From contig NC_044574.1 of the NCBI RefSeq assembly GCF_901933205.1, positions 6,098,733 to 6,162,732 on the forward strand: 64,000 nt of DNA, read 5' to 3'. How positions within the stretch are numbered: position 1 is the first letter of the stretch; the number at the start of each line of letters is the position of its first letter. Of this stretch, positions 61,946-64,000 are shown one piece after another. The notes below the pieces were generated by a model that had not been told where the DNA came from, made no database searches, and was given only the letters and a program-made list of their open reading frames with translations. Source of the DNA: Camarhynchus parvulus. Lineage: Eukaryota > Chordata > Aves > Passeriformes > Thraupidae. A program made the translations under genes and the position numbers.

Positions 61946-64000
61946 AATTGTATTTGCACAGTTGGCTCTTGGGAAAACTGTCTTTCAGGTTGTTTGAATA
62001 TTAGTTTGCTGAACTGTTATCTTGATAAACTCATTAAAAAGTGGTGTGATGTTAACATGGTAAAGGATTTAACTAAGATGTTTAATCCCCTGTTTTATGG
62101 TTAATCCTCTGTTTTACTCATTTCAAAATGACAATACTTTTCTTATGTTCCCTTGGAAATCTGGAAAGTGCATTATTGTGTGTATTCCCAGGCTGCACAG
62201 TCAGCAACTGCCTGTGGGAGAGGATGGGGGAGGAGAGGGAATCCTTGCCATTTACCAAGGGGCAGCAGATAAAGATTGCAGATTCAGCTGTCTGACAAGG
62301 AAAGGTGGCTGTCCCAGTTGTCAGGATTTCAGCTCATTAGCTCCTAAATTATAGTAAAATTTTTTTTTGCTGCCGAAATTATTTAAAAGCAGATCCTTGC
62401 TTTGAGCTTTTGTTTAAAGGTGGAATTTATATTCTCCATTCTCTTCACATTTGTAATATTTGCTCTGTGAGCATAGGACTGACTGACCGATGACTGTTTA
62501 ATGATGTTAATTAGGTAATGTTAACCCTGGGGTCTTTAAAAATGCCAGCATGTGTCATCTTTGTGTTCAGCCCCAATGTATTTCAATTCGCTCTTAAGAT
62601 ATTTAGATTTTCCAGATAATTAAAACTCCCTGAAAGATTGTTTGCAGGTGACATGTCAAAGACATTCTGAACTGCAACTGGAAACCAAATGACAGCTACG
62701 TCTAGAAAATGGAACATTTTCTGGTAAGGTCAGCTTAGTGCATCAGGGATGCAGAGGTGGGAAGAGAGGACCAGAGAGCCTGGGGGAGGCACTGGATCCA
62801 TTTAGGTTTGCTCTGCCAGACCTTTGGTTAACTCCTCACCTGCAGTTCTTGGTTGTATCCTCCCCTCATCTGGGCGCTTCAGTTTGGCAGCTGCTTTGTT
62901 TTGGGTTGTTTTGGGTACTGGCTTGAAATATCATTTGTACTTTTCTGAAACGACTCCAGGGCTTTGAGTTCTGGCAGATGATTGGCTTTGTCTCTGCAGG
63001 GGCCTCATTGAGCTCAGGCCATGAGCCCTTGGAAATGACACGCTGGTGACAGCCTCCCCAGCAGCTGGTGTTGCAAATAGTTCAGCTGTGAGCGTAGAGG
63101 AGTCATTGTTGTGGGGTGCCTTCCTGCCGGGCAAGCCAGGGCACCCCGAAGAAATTACAGGGGAGAATCAAAGGAAACTCCTGGAGTAGGGTCTGAGGTG
63201 CTCATGTAAAAGAAAGAAACCAAACCAAACAAAACCCAAAACAAATCAAACAAAAAAATCCCACCACAAACCCAACAATGTTTTCTAACTAAAGTTAAAT
63301 ATACAAAATCCTTCTTCAAACTCCCACCTTCACTTCACACGGGTGGGAGTTACTTCACACTCACTTAAAACAAAAGGTAGAGAAATCAGGCAAAAGTGAC
63401 AAAAGGCCTTCACAAAGCTTCTGGAAAAGAACCCTGTTCCTGAGGCACTCCACGGCTCAGAGCCTGCCTGAGGCCCTCTGACAGGTGATAGGAAATGTTT
63501 TGTTGACTGTCCCTGGCTCCACCAGCTGCAGGGACAAAGCCACTCCCTTGGCTTTTGCCAAGGGCAAAGGATTCATCTTCCTGATGCTTTGCCACCTGCT
63601 CATTAGGGGATGGGCCCTGGCTGAGGCAGGGCAAGTTTCCCAGGCTGCAGCGGCTGGGAAGGAGAGAGCAGCACTTGGCTCTGTGAGCTCCTCCACCGGG
63701 CTGTACCTCTGGGACTTTCTGTCCCACCTGGGCTCTGTGAGATGTGCCTCTGGGACCTTCTGTCCCACCTGGACCTGCCACCCGGGGCTTGCTGCAAACC
63801 CAGCAGCTGCTGAAATCCCTTTGTATTTAATAGAGTGGCACCAGCAGATACAAGGTTTGCAGTCCACTTCTATCTTTTCCAGATAAAAATGTTGAAGAAT
63901 AAAGTTGTATATGATTTCCAGTGGAAGGGCACAACATTTACCAGCCCATAAGAGCTTTGTGAGTGGCTACATCTGCAATCCCTCCACTCTTCCCCTTTCA
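61946..64000. other. Intergenic DNA at the right edge, no recognised gene
   Basis: No conserved exon was recognised. A 41-bp unit ('cctctgggacyttctgtcccacctgg') is present twice at about 63703-63776. The next gene in this direction is not in view. Confidence 0.5.

Noticed and set aside
63410..63886. Overlapping ORFs of 123-136 codons on both strands near the right edge
   Set aside because: They arise from a locally repeated 41-base unit and GC-rich sequence, with no recognisable domain on either strand.

Overview
The window is vertebrate nuclear DNA, almost certainly from a bird and probably a songbird. Genes are split by GT-AG introns. CR1 LINE 3' ends recur on both strands, and three LTR segments resemble songbird endogenous-retrovirus LTRs as I remember them. 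The gene order CD8B (+), CD8A (+), CD8A-like (+), RMND5A (-) is the mirror image of the human chromosome 2p11 order RMND5A-CD8A-CD8B, with RMND5A and CD8A still convergent. Species and chromosome cannot be fixed from the sequence alone.

Layout. 1-2.85 kb: the last four coding exons of CD8B, starting inside its Ig V exon. 2.85-15.1 kb: intergenic, holding CR1 fragments, an LTR fragment, a solo LTR (7974-8453) with an expanded ATTAT microsatellite, and a 3 x 51 bp repeat. 15.1-19.92 kb: CD8A (signal peptide, V domain, hinge, transmembrane and cytoplasmic exons). 23.56-24.13 kb: an orphan copy of the CD8A promoter that ends inside a broken signal-peptide exon. 24.13-27.48 kb: a second CD8A-like gene. 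27.5-34.6 kb: spacer that probably includes the RMND5A 3' UTR. 34.63-58.75 kb: the complete RMND5A coding region on the minus strand, nine exons summing to 1176 nt (391 codons plus stop). 58.5-59.28 kb: its CpG-rich promoter. 59.28-59.91 kb: a solo LTR directly against that promoter. 59.9-64 kb: upstream intergenic DNA with CR1 pieces and a 37-38 bp minisatellite.

Function. CD8A and CD8B are the T-cell co-receptor chains that bind MHC class I and, through the CD8A tail, the kinase Lck. RMND5A is a RING-type subunit of the CTLH E3 ubiquitin ligase and is only a positional neighbour.

The most interesting part is the CD8A tandem duplication. The two V-domain exons differ at 3 of 363 bases, while the transmembrane exons differ at 15 of 38 residues, which suggests gene conversion or selection acting on one segment. 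The second copy has lost the splice donor after its transmembrane exon. Its duplicated block stops before the tail exons, so it is predicted to end in a short novel tail without the basic, cysteine-containing Lck-docking segment. It may be an MHC-binding chain that cannot signal, or a decaying copy.
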